DNA of 10,866 nucleotides, from contig JAQXFJ010000203.1 of assembly GCA_029250385.1 (NCBI GenBank), forward strand, positions 1 to 10,866, in the 5' to 3' direction. Each line of letters starts with the position of its first letter. Position 1 is the stretch's first letter. Position numbers and translations under genes: made by a program. The notes under the pieces are model-generated. The model saw nothing but the letters and a program-made list of their open reading frames with translations. It was not told the DNA's origin and did no database searches. Below, in pieces: positions 1 through 6,522 of the stretch. Origin of the DNA: Candidatus Poseidoniaceae archaeon. GTDB taxonomy: Archaea; Thermoplasmatota; Poseidoniia; Poseidoniales; Poseidoniaceae.

Positions 1-357
1 CATCCATGGGTCCTCCCCAAGCTCTTCTTTTGAAAGATTAGACAATAGTAATCCGGCTAGTTTCAAATCTTCTCGTCCATGACGTTTCCACAATGCAGGA
101 ATTAATTTTGCCAAACGACGCGGCTTCTCTTTACCGTAAGTTAGCAGCCATGATGCGATGGTTCGCACCTCTGGGTCAGGACAACCATAATGAGCAGCAA
201 AACCGCCATGAGCCGCAGTAATATCGGCGCGTGGCTTGGTAATCATTCCAGGATTGCCTGCAGCGTAAGCGCCGTTTAGGAATTTTAGAACTCGTCGATT
301 TGACTTTAATACCTTAGAGTTGTATTGCTCTAAGTATTCATCTAGTTTGATGTTCAT
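1..357 (-). CDS. HEAT-like helical protein, possibly AlkD-type DNA alkylation repair (3' end cut off)
   Basis: An open frame of 119 codons starts at ATG 357-355 and runs to the left window edge without a stop, so the gene is incomplete. It begins MNIKLDEYLEQYNSKVLKSN. Residues about 62-112 look like paired HEAT-type helices: VRTIASWLLTYGKEKPRRLA, then an LW..HG.E.LKLAGLLLSNL segment. That second segment resembles the helical repeat of AlkD-family proteins, which excise alkylated bases without flipping them out. The resemblance is from memory of the family, and catalytic residues would mostly lie in the missing part, so an unrelated HEAT protein is equally possible. The start codon overlaps the TGA of the upstream TerB-like gene in an ATGA arrangement, implying co-transcription and coupled translation. 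The coding frame is secure; the function is not. Confidence 0.6.
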   Translation of the reverse strand, partial: MNIKLDEYLEQYNSKVLKSNRRVLKFLNGAYAAGNPGMITKPRADITAAHGGFAAHYGCPDPEVRTIASWLLTYGKEKPRRLAKLIPALWKRHGREDLKLAGLLLSNLSKEELGEDPWM

Positions 358-857
358 TTCTTGGCACCGTCTGCAGATTTCTTACGAACAACGTCGAATA
401 GATCTCCTACTAGGCTTACTGAGTCTCTAAGTGTGCCAAGCATCTTATCGATAACATTTGGATCTTCGAATTTTTCTTTGACAATTTCACGTAATTCCTC
501 TTCAATTTGATGGTGCTCTTTATCGTTTATTTTGAATATGCTTCTTAAATGAGCTAGTACTCGAAATTCATCTCTAGACAGTGAAGCATTGACAATAGCT
601 ATTTCGAATACCTTGGTGTATATCTCTCGTGCTTTTTCTAAATCAATTGGCTCGCCGCCTTCAACCTTAGCACCGGTTCTTACGGCTTGATAGATATCAG
701 ATGGCTCATTTTCACTCAAACCTAGAGCACTGGCTAGTTTTATGATCAGGCGTTTTTCCTCTCGTGTAAGCACTTTATCGACGAGCATCACAGATATTGT
801 ACTGTGAAACGCCTCAAGGCTATACGATATAGGTTCGGACACAACACACCCATGCAC
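354..857 (-). CDS. TerB-like two-repeat helical protein
   Basis: A 167-residue soluble, charged, all-helical protein. Two halves align with each other: about residues 24-58 (LVDKVLTREEKRLIIKLASA and following) and 87-121 (IVNASLSRDEFRVLAHLRSI and following). Each is a helix, a D/N-x-x-L-(T/S)-R-(E/D)-E turn and another helix, the pattern seen in TerB-like domains of tellurite-resistance and membrane-stress proteins. The acidic residue of the first turn (D27) is replaced by N90 in the second, so any metal site may be partial. There is no signal peptide or membrane segment. The start is uncertain: GTG 857 lies immediately after an in-frame stop, GTG 842 is next, and ATG 788 would cut off the first helix, so 857 or 842 is preferred. 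The gene leads a two-gene unit with the HEAT-like gene. No substrate can be inferred. Confidence 0.72.
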   Translation of the reverse strand: MHGCVVSEPISYSLEAFHSTISVMLVDKVLTREEKRLIIKLASALGLSENEPSDIYQAVRTGAKVEGGEPIDLEKAREIYTKVFEIAIVNASLSRDEFRVLAHLRSIFKINDKEHHQIEEELREIVKEKFEDPNVIDKMLGTLRDSVSLVGDLFDVVRKKSADGAKK

Positions 858-892
858 TTACTATTATTGAATTCGTTGCTCTAGTAAAATCC

Positions 893-902
893 ATAAAATA
901 TT
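893..902. promoter_or_regulatory. Palindromic TATA-like element in the divergent spacer
   Basis: The AT-rich element ataaaatatt reads as a TATA-like box on both strands. On minus it lies about 36-45 nt before GTG 857, compatible with a short leader for the TerB-like gene. On plus it would place a transcript start near 921-926, giving dnaG a leader of about 130 nt. It is the best archaeal promoter candidate in the 196-bp spacer, but assignment is by spacing and composition only. Confidence 0.4.
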
Positions 903-991
903 GATTATTTGACAAGAGCATTCAATAGTAATGGGCGCAGCCGTATGTTTGTTCACATCCAATTCATTCACCGAAGTTTATCCGGTGGTTT

Positions 992-1017
992 TGGCTCAAA
1001 GGGCCTCCCTTGAGCCA
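992..1017 (+). promoter_or_regulatory. Stem-loop in the dnaG leader
   Basis: A strong inverted repeat: TGGCTCAA at 992-999 pairs perfectly with TTGAGCCA at 1010-1017, and inside it GGG 1001-1003 pairs with CCC 1007-1009 after one bulged A, leaving a CCT loop. It ends 23 nt before the dnaG Shine-Dalgarno site and is followed by ATTTTGAG. A weaker 5-bp stem (CACCG 969-973 with CGGTG 983-987) lies just upstream. The short T run makes a terminator weak; a leader structure affecting dnaG expression or RNA stability is equally possible. Confidence 0.42.
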
Positions 1018-1037
1018 TTTTGAGTAGTCTGTGTACT

Positions 1038-1045
1038 AAAAGGAG
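1038..1045 (+). promoter_or_regulatory. Shine-Dalgarno site of dnaG
   Basis: The sequence aaaaggag ends 8 nt before ATG 1054 and complements the CCUCC end of 16S rRNA. It fixes the dnaG start and shows that this gene uses leadered, SD-guided initiation, unlike the plus-strand genes at 2345 and 6523, which have no such site. Confidence 0.7.
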
Positions 1046-1053
1046 AAATTCCC

Positions 1054-2295
1054 ATGGTAAGAAAACAAAACCACAGAGGTGGCAACCCCTCGAAGAGTAA
1101 TAAAGCAATGAAGTATATGGTTCGTGCTGACATAAAAGTCAACGGAACCGTACAAAGAAAGGACATCATCGGTGCGATAATGGGCCAAACAGAAGGCCTG
1201 CTAGGCGACGAGTTAGAGTTAAGAAAACTCCAACGAACTGCTAGAATCGGACACGTTGATGTAGAAATGGAAAACAAAGGCGGCAAGGTACATGGCATGA
1301 TCATGATTCCAAGCAGCCTAGACAATGTAGAGACTGCAATTATCGCATCTTCATTGGAAACTATCGATAGAATTGGTCCATGTACAGCGAAAATCACTGT
1401 CAAGGAAATCCAAGATATTAGAGCAACTAAGCGAACTAGTGTCGTTGACCGTGCTAAAGAACTACTGCTGGAATTAGTTAATTCCGGTGAAGCAGCATCA
1501 AAGACGGTTATCGAAGAAGTCAGATCGGTACTAACCGTTGGAACAGCAAAACAATTCCACGGCTTAACCTGTGGTCCAAACATTGAATCATCATCATCAC
1601 TAATTGTGGTTGAAGGTAGGAATGATGTTAGAAATTTGCTTAATTGTGGAGTAAAGAACGCAATTTCAGCAGATGGGGCAGGCTCCATAAAGCAGGAATT
1701 AATCGATTTAGCAAATTCTAAGGAAACTGTAGTATTGGCAATTGATGGTGACCGTGGCGGTGAAATGCTATTTAGCCAACTCAATGAAATGATGAAAGTT
1801 GATTTCGTCGCGCAAGCGCCAGTTGGTCAAGAGTGGGAATTATTGCCACAAAAGACAGTAACTAAGTGCTTGTCAATGAAGGTAGAAGCAGCTAAATTTG
1901 CTCGCCAAATCAAAAAGCAGGAAGATAAGGACGATAAAAAAGCAGGAGTTGAAGACAAGAACTGGGCTGAAGATATGGAGGACACTTTTGAAACTAAAAG
2001 CGCTCCAGATGAAGTGAAAGAATTTTTCACCCATCTAGATGACCTTGAAGCAAGAAAAGCAGTTTTCGTTATGATGGACGGTACAGTCTCAGAACCTGTT
2101 GGCGCAAAAGATCTAGCTAATGCAGCAAATGAGGCGGATGGCGCAATAGCCATTGTCTATAACGGTACTATCAGTGATAAAACCCTAGACATTGCTTCAG
2201 AGGCGGCAATTGAGACAGTAGTTGGAACCAAAGCAGGTAAAGGCTACGGCGACCGAGCTGATGTCAAATCTTGGCTCGCTGAAGTTCATCGCTGA
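1054..2295 (+). CDS. dnaG: Archaeal DnaG-type primase / exosome-associated TOPRIM protein
   Basis: A full-length 413-residue archaeal DnaG. The N-terminal domain (about residues 20-165) carries the family signature GAIMGQTEGLLGDELELRKL with QRTARIG. The TOPRIM domain (about 182-265) has the catalytic glutamate in VVEGRNDV (E187) and the metal-binding DxD in AIDGDRGGE (D231, D233), so the active site is intact. A charged linker (about 283-330) leads to a C-terminal domain (about 331-413) with the usual AIAIVYNGTISDKTLDIA and VVGTKAGKG segments. Archaeal DnaG makes short RNA primers in vitro and binds the RNA exosome, acting in poly(A)-rich RNA degradation. The first 19 residues are a basic extension before the usual start region; the SD site supports ATG 1054. 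The gene is divergent from the TerB-like gene and is followed by a separately promoted gene. Confidence 0.96.
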   Translation: MVRKQNHRGGNPSKSNKAMKYMVRADIKVNGTVQRKDIIGAIMGQTEGLLGDELELRKLQRTARIGHVDVEMENKGGKVHGMIMIPSSLDNVETAIIASSLETIDRIGPCTAKITVKEIQDIRATKRTSVVDRAKELLLELVNSGEAASKTVIEEVRSVLTVGTAKQFHGLTCGPNIESSSSLIVVEGRNDVRNLLNCGVKNAISADGAGSIKQELIDLANSKETVVLAIDGDRGGEMLFSQLNEMMKVDFVAQAPVGQEWELLPQKTVTKCLSMKVEAAKFARQIKKQEDKDDKKAGVEDKNWAEDMEDTFETKSAPDEVKEFFTHLDDLEARKAVFVMMDGTVSEPVGAKDLANAANEADGAIAIVYNGTISDKTLDIASEAAIETVVGTKAGKGYGDRADVKSWLAEVHR

Positions 2296-2311
2296 GTATC
2301 AATCTAACGCG

Positions 2312-2319
2312 CATATAAT
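2312..2319 (+). promoter_or_regulatory. TATA-like box for a leaderless transcript
   Basis: The sequence catataat is centred about 29 nt before ATG 2345, the distance expected when an archaeal transcript starts at or next to the start codon. No Shine-Dalgarno site precedes the ATG. A small GC stem (CCGC 2329-2332, GCGG 2337-2340) lies between box and start. This gives the gene its own promoter within the 49-bp gap after dnaG. Confidence 0.5.
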
Positions 2320-2344
2320 GAATTAAGCCCGCTTTGGCGGTAAT

Positions 2345-3583
2345 ATGAGCGATGCACCCGTGGCTTGGCCAGACGACGACCAAGACCCTTTTGCTACGTC
2401 AGACGAACCGCTAGAACAGCGAGAGGAAACTCCTCCTACAGAGGACAATCAATCTGAGACAACCGATGAACCACAAGAAGAATCAGTTGCTGGGGAACAA
2501 TCCACTGCAATAGAGCAGTGGACATTGCCAGTCAGAGTTGCTCCAGTAATGGCAATCTCTGGTGAGGAAGTCAAAGAATTTCCACTCAATGAATCGGTTG
2601 ACGGCAGGCGTAACACTTCTCTAATTGTTAGCGATAATCTAATCAGAGTAATTCAGGTTACCTATGATGATGATGGGCAGCGCAGACTAAATGTCAAAAC
2701 AGTACTGAAAAACGAATTAACTGGTTTTACCCATACCCATAACGAATTAATGCATAAACACCAATGGATGTGGGTCTCTGCTATTTTCGTTGGATTAGTA
2801 GCTACATTCATCCCTTTCTTGGGCTTCCTTGGCCAATTTATTCTAGCCGGCGGCCTAATTGGATGGGCATATATGCATCTCGAAGTGCACACCTTGGAAT
2901 TTTCAACTAGTGGATCAAAGCATAGAGTTTATTTTACCGGTTATGGTTCAAATCGTCCGATGTTTAGAGCCAGTATGGCTTTGATTGGCCCAACAATTGC
3001 CAAATATATGGATACAGGAGAATTTGATACCCAGTCAATCACCACATTCCATGACTCATTAGCCAAGCCAATAGAGCAACAAATGCCTGGTATAGTAATG
3101 GCTGACGATGGCTCACTGGAAACCCTGTCTAGTCAAATTACAGCCCCGGAGCCACCGGCTCCTCTAGTTCAAACCCCGGCACCACTTCCACCTCCAACAT
3201 CACCGACCAACATTCCACAACCACTAGCACTACAACCCCCCGAACCTCCTGCAATGGCCGGGCCACCAGCCTCAAATCCACCCCCGCCTCCTTCAGTGAC
3301 AGCAGCTCCACCTTCCCCACCACAGCCAATAACCGCACCACCTCCGCCCCCTTCCGTGACAGCAACTCCCCCTCCCCCACCATTGCCACCACCGTTACCA
3401 CCAGCAACAATGCCTCCTCCGTTGCCTTTGGGTGGAATGATACCACCTATGCCAATGGATATGGGTGAAGTTCCGTTGGATGCACCAATGCCAGCAGCAC
3501 CGGAAATAAATGTGCCAGCAGCACCAGTTGAAGAATCCCTTTCAGATGATGAAAAAAACGAGTTACTTGAAGAATTGAAGTAA
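2345..3583 (+). CDS. Membrane-hairpin protein with polyproline tail
   Basis: A 412-residue protein of unrecognised family. The order is: an acidic, disordered N-terminus (1-55); a probable beta-rich segment (about 88-128); a His cluster just before the membrane (H130, H132, H137, H139); two closely spaced membrane segments (about 141-157 and 159-178) forming a hairpin; a second beta-rich segment ending in a helix (about 180-222); a proline-rich region (about 266-372) with several runs of five prolines; and a short acidic helix at the C-terminus (LSDDEKNELLEELK). A beta fold split by a membrane hairpin recalls bacterial PH-like (DUF304-type) membrane proteins, but this is only a shape comparison. 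Both large soluble ends probably lie on the same side, likely cytoplasmic. Polyproline tails usually bind partner domains. The gene has its own promoter and ends directly against the stop of the opposing gene. Confidence 0.75.
   Translation: MSDAPVAWPDDDQDPFATSDEPLEQREETPPTEDNQSETTDEPQEESVAGEQSTAIEQWTLPVRVAPVMAISGEEVKEFPLNESVDGRRNTSLIVSDNLIRVIQVTYDDDGQRRLNVKTVLKNELTGFTHTHNELMHKHQWMWVSAIFVGLVATFIPFLGFLGQFILAGGLIGWAYMHLEVHTLEFSTSGSKHRVYFTGYGSNRPMFRASMALIGPTIAKYMDTGEFDTQSITTFHDSLAKPIEQQMPGIVMADDGSLETLSSQITAPEPPAPLVQTPAPLPPPTSPTNIPQPLALQPPEPPAMAGPPASNPPPPPSVTAAPPSPPQPITAPPPPPSVTATPPPPPLPPPLPPATMPPPLPLGGMIPPMPMDMGEVPLDAPMPAAPEINVPAAPVEESLSDDEKNELLEELK
3278..3382 (+). repeat. Two-copy direct repeat with 60-bp period inside the polyproline tail
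   Basis: Segment 3278-3322 recurs at 3338-3382 with 39 of 45 bases identical and an exact 60-bp offset, encoding PPPPPSVTA followed by A or T and PP twice, 20 residues apart. The offset is a multiple of three, so the frame is kept. It looks like a recent in-frame tandem duplication that lengthened the tail. Confidence 0.65.
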
Positions 3584-6328
3584 TCAATTTGCTGAAACGA
3601 CTACACCGCTAGCAGATTGCAGGTTTAACGCGCCAATCAGTATGTTGACCTCAACCTCTAACTCTTTGATTTCATTGAATGCTGGTAATGCTTTTTCGTC
3701 TTTTTCCAGTGGTACCTTAAAACCAGGTCCAGGTATTCGTTGTAATGCTTTACCAAGCACTAAAGAATCCTCGACAAGGTTTCCCTTAGCTGCTTTATGG
3801 CGCGCCTCTAAACGCATTTTGACCCAGTTTTGATATTTCTTTAGATTAGCGGCAATCTTCATAATTAGCCATTGTCGCTTTTCATCGTGTTCGTTACCTT
3901 GGGGCAGTAATCGCAAAACCAATCTCAACAAGCGGTCAAAACGGACATCTCTTGGTTCTTTACCAACATGCTTTGCTAGGCCTTTTCTCATAGAAACGAC
4001 TTGTTCATCAGGTTGGCTAGCTTTATCAAAAGAGTCATTCAAGCCAATTTTAGTCATGAAAAGATGTAAATGCTCTAATGAATTTAATTTGACACTACTG
4101 ACTTTTTGCACGGTTTGTTTTGTTTCAGGGGCTTTACCACCAATCCATGCTTCATTGTAGTCGTCTGTTGAGAGGTCATCTCCAACAAATTTACCCTGTT
4201 CATCCCTTGCTCGTTTTGGAACTTCTTCTTTTGATGGCAAAGGGGTATCTTTGGTAGTATTTTGCTCGCTAACCTTTACAGTAGATTCCTGCTCTAGTTT
4301 TTCTTCTGCGACTTTAATTTCTGAGGCTTCTTCCATTGCATCAAGCATAGCCTCATGAGCCTCTTGAAGAGAATCAGCAGGCTCCATAATTTGTTCAGGA
4401 ACCGGTAATAGAGTCTTTCGAACCGGGGCCGGAGACCAAGGCGTGAAGGCGAAATCTTCTTCCTCAACAGGAGATTTTGCCAATTCTCTCATCATCTTTG
4501 GAATTTGTTCAGCAATAGCGGTAAGTCTGAGTGGATTCTGCAATTCTTCTTGAATTTGTAATGCTAAACTGATATTTCTATTCCATGGCATAGCCGATAA
4601 TCTTCTGCGCAGTGAATCATGTTGCGCCATTGCCGGTCTAATTTTAGCCAACATTTTGGCCACCAACATTGGGTCATCATCAAACATTCCGTTTAGTTCG
4701 TTAACGTACCAGCCAGCACTTTGAAACAAATTTAACTCATGAGCGATTTTAGTTTTTATTCGTTCGCCAATTTTCCCGCCAACCACTGAATTACCAGTAT
4801 TAGTGAAATCCGTAGTTGTACCATATTGCCTCGCTTGAGCGACAAAGTCTTCAAATTCTGCTAGATTAAAAGTGCTCGAAATAGTATTTTCTGAGGCCTT
4901 ACCTTGGCCAATTAATTCTAGTAAATCCCGCTCAAGTAGCTTTCTATGCCTTGCTCCCCGAGTTACAAACCTAGCAATCATTGACTCTGTGTCGCTGATT
5001 ATATCTTCACCAGCCTCAACTTCTTTCAGCAAATTTATGCGTTTTTCTATTTCTTCTTTACCACTATATGAAATATCGATTTCAAGCAGACTGTTAACAC
5101 AGTCTATTCGTTTATTCCAAATAATTTCATCATGTTTGATAATCTCTAGTGCACTAAATGGATCGCTGGCAATTCGGGATCCCCAGTCATCCATATAGAG
5201 GCCAAGTGTTTGATACTTTTCGATAATCGAATAACATTGTAGTTCAGTATCCTTCCATTGTAAATCTAACTGGTCTACAATTTCCGTTAATGCTTCAGAA
5301 TGTTCGAGGTAGCCGATATACTGCTTAGCATCAAGTGTCTCCTTCATGCGCTGTTCAAAGAATTGAAATCTAGCAACCAATGCCAAATGCCCGTCTATTT
5401 GCTTAGATAATTCTGGTAAATTAACTTCCCACTCAAACAAATCTTTGGCTAGAATACTTGTGGTAGAGAAATTAATCCCAGCATTGAGCCAATTAGAAAT
5501 TTGTATATTTAGTTGGTATAATCTAGTTTTCAAATCACTGCCCATCGAAGAAATCTGCTTGGATAATTCAGTTAATTCCCCATTATCTTTGGTTCCCAAC
5601 AATAACTTTCTTTCAGCTTCATATCTATCGGCTAATTGGTCATCAAACTCGGCTATTTCATCGATAATTTGTAATCTAACCATTTCATGAAAATTATGAT
5701 TCTTCTGTTGTTCGGCAATCTCTTGTAGAGCATCAACCAAATTCATTTGATCAATGCCGTCGACATTGTGACCAGCCTCTCGTAGTGCTTGTGCAGCAGA
5801 GTAAATAGTTCGCTTCTGGCGCGCTTCATTTTGTTCAATTTCTGATAATTGAGCATCAATTTCGGTAAATAAATGAGGGTCGTTCATTAGCGGTATAATT
5901 AGATTCAATTGGATTTTTGAAGACTCATCAAGCGCATCACAGCGCGCTAAGATGAGTGACCGTTCTTCACCCATCATTACCGCTTCCCAATCTGTTCGAT
6001 TATTGTTTAACACTAATTCCCAACGGCGGTTAATCTTCGCCCATTGTTCGTATCGTTCATTGATGTCAGGGAAGTCCATCGGATTAGTCAAAGCTTCAAT
6101 CCATTCGCTAAACAGTCCTTTGGATAGGTCTAATCTCTCAAGCCAATTTTGACTCATTCTTTCAATTAAGGATTTACTGGCTTGAATAAAATACTCAACG
6201 CGCATCAAGGCTTCGGTTGCCATAGAAGCATTCGCTTCAAGATATTGACTTATTTCAGAAGTATCCCAGCCACTCTCTAACCATTCAGAGACATGATTGT
6301 CAAACCAACTTGGATTGGTCCCAGTCAT
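3584..6328 (-). CDS. Large helical repeat protein with disordered linker and C-terminal helical domain
   Basis: A protein of 914 residues (919 if started at ATG 6343-6341), family not recognised. Numbering here is from the longer start. Residues about 10-620 are almost wholly helical and built of diverged units of 80-98 residues, each opening with an aromatic-x-x-x-G motif: WLESGWDTSEI (21), LREAGHNVDGI (187), WLNAGINFSTT (285), YQTLGLYMDDW (377), FVTRGARHRKL (459), FQSAGWYVNEL (540), with a degenerate copy near 101. An acidic, low-complexity linker follows (about 625-740), containing RDEQGKFVGDDLSTDDYNEA at 712-731. A basic helical domain closes the protein (about 748-905). There is no signal peptide or membrane segment, so it is probably a cytoplasmic scaffold. 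ATG 6328 is preferred because GGAGGAGG lies just before it. It converges with the polyproline gene with no gap. Confidence 0.8.
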   Translation of the reverse strand: MTGTNPSWFDNHVSEWLESGWDTSEISQYLEANASMATEALMRVEYFIQASKSLIERMSQNWLERLDLSKGLFSEWIEALTNPMDFPDINERYEQWAKINRRWELVLNNNRTDWEAVMMGEERSLILARCDALDESSKIQLNLIIPLMNDPHLFTEIDAQLSEIEQNEARQKRTIYSAAQALREAGHNVDGIDQMNLVDALQEIAEQQKNHNFHEMVRLQIIDEIAEFDDQLADRYEAERKLLLGTKDNGELTELSKQISSMGSDLKTRLYQLNIQISNWLNAGINFSTTSILAKDLFEWEVNLPELSKQIDGHLALVARFQFFEQRMKETLDAKQYIGYLEHSEALTEIVDQLDLQWKDTELQCYSIIEKYQTLGLYMDDWGSRIASDPFSALEIIKHDEIIWNKRIDCVNSLLEIDISYSGKEEIEKRINLLKEVEAGEDIISDTESMIARFVTRGARHRKLLERDLLELIGQGKASENTISSTFNLAEFEDFVAQARQYGTTTDFTNTGNSVVGGKIGERIKTKIAHELNLFQSAGWYVNELNGMFDDDPMLVAKMLAKIRPAMAQHDSLRRRLSAMPWNRNISLALQIQEELQNPLRLTAIAEQIPKMMRELAKSPVEEEDFAFTPWSPAPVRKTLLPVPEQIMEPADSLQEAHEAMLDAMEEASEIKVAEEKLEQESTVKVSEQNTTKDTPLPSKEEVPKRARDEQGKFVGDDLSTDDYNEAWIGGKAPETKQTVQKVSSVKLNSLEHLHLFMTKIGLNDSFDKASQPDEQVVSMRKGLAKHVGKEPRDVRFDRLLRLVLRLLPQGNEHDEKRQWLIMKIAANLKKYQNWVKMRLEARHKAAKGNLVEDSLVLGKALQRIPGPGFKVPLEKDEKALPAFNEIKELEVEVNILIGALNLQSASGVVVSAN

Positions 6329-6333
6329 ATTTT

Positions 6334-6341
6334 CCTCCTCC
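6334..6341 (-). promoter_or_regulatory. Shine-Dalgarno site deciding the start of the large helical protein
   Basis: On the minus strand GGAGGAGG covers 6341-6334 and ends 5 nt before ATG 6328-6326. It overlaps the first codons of a possible longer product starting at ATG 6343-6341. A near-perfect anti-SD match at ideal spacing favours 6328 as the true start, making the protein 914 residues. Confidence 0.6.
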
Positions 6342-6343
6342 AT

Positions 6344-6522
6344 AGACAGACCTATTACTCCGTGAGCAATGATAGTCTTTCAATGTGAGCGCTGATTATC
6401 TTGGTAATTGTGGTTTTTCTGAGATATTTTGTGACTCGGCGATTTTTTTAGGGGTCGAAAAAGCCAGTTTAGAGATTCATTCCAGCCAAAGGGCATAAAG
6501 GCTCAAACTAGATTCCATTCGC
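6344..6522. other. Divergent intergenic spacer
   Basis: A 179-bp AT-rich spacer between the large helical protein gene (minus) and the TPR gene (plus), which must hold both promoters. A TATA-like box for the plus gene is seen at 6494-6500. For the minus gene only a weak candidate (acaaaatatc, near 6420-6432 read on minus) is visible. A run of seven T at 6443-6449 has no hairpin before it. No RNA gene or convincing small ORF was seen. Confidence 0.5.
6494..6500 (+). promoter_or_regulatory. TATA-like box of the TPR gene
   Basis: The sequence cataaag is centred about 26 nt before ATG 6523 and no Shine-Dalgarno site precedes the start, consistent with a leaderless archaeal transcript. The match is short and rests mostly on spacing. 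Confidence 0.4.

Noticed and set aside
996..1784. A 262-codon open frame on the minus strand opposite dnaG
   Set aside because: It is the antisense shadow of dnaG, whose plus frame gives clear TOPRIM motifs; the minus product is Ser/Thr/Leu-rich without any domain pattern.
1900..2045. Charged linker of DnaG as an unusual insertion
   Set aside because: Archaeal DnaG proteins commonly have a charged, variable linker between TOPRIM and C-terminal domain.
3278..3382. 60-bp-spaced repeats as a CRISPR-like array
   Set aside because: Only two copies, in frame within a polyproline coding region, with 'spacer' also coding proline-rich sequence.
3138..3446. A 102-codon minus-strand open frame opposite the polyproline tail
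   Set aside because: Proline codons read in reverse give Val/Gly/Glu-rich low complexity; no start context or domain supports it.
6363..6400. Near-repeat tgagcaatgat / tgagcgctgat as an operator pair
   Set aside because: Only two imperfect 11-nt copies in AT-rich spacer, with no known site type; chance is likely.
6443..6449. Run of seven T as a terminator
   Set aside because: No hairpin precedes it and no plus-strand gene ends nearby; it sits between two divergent genes.
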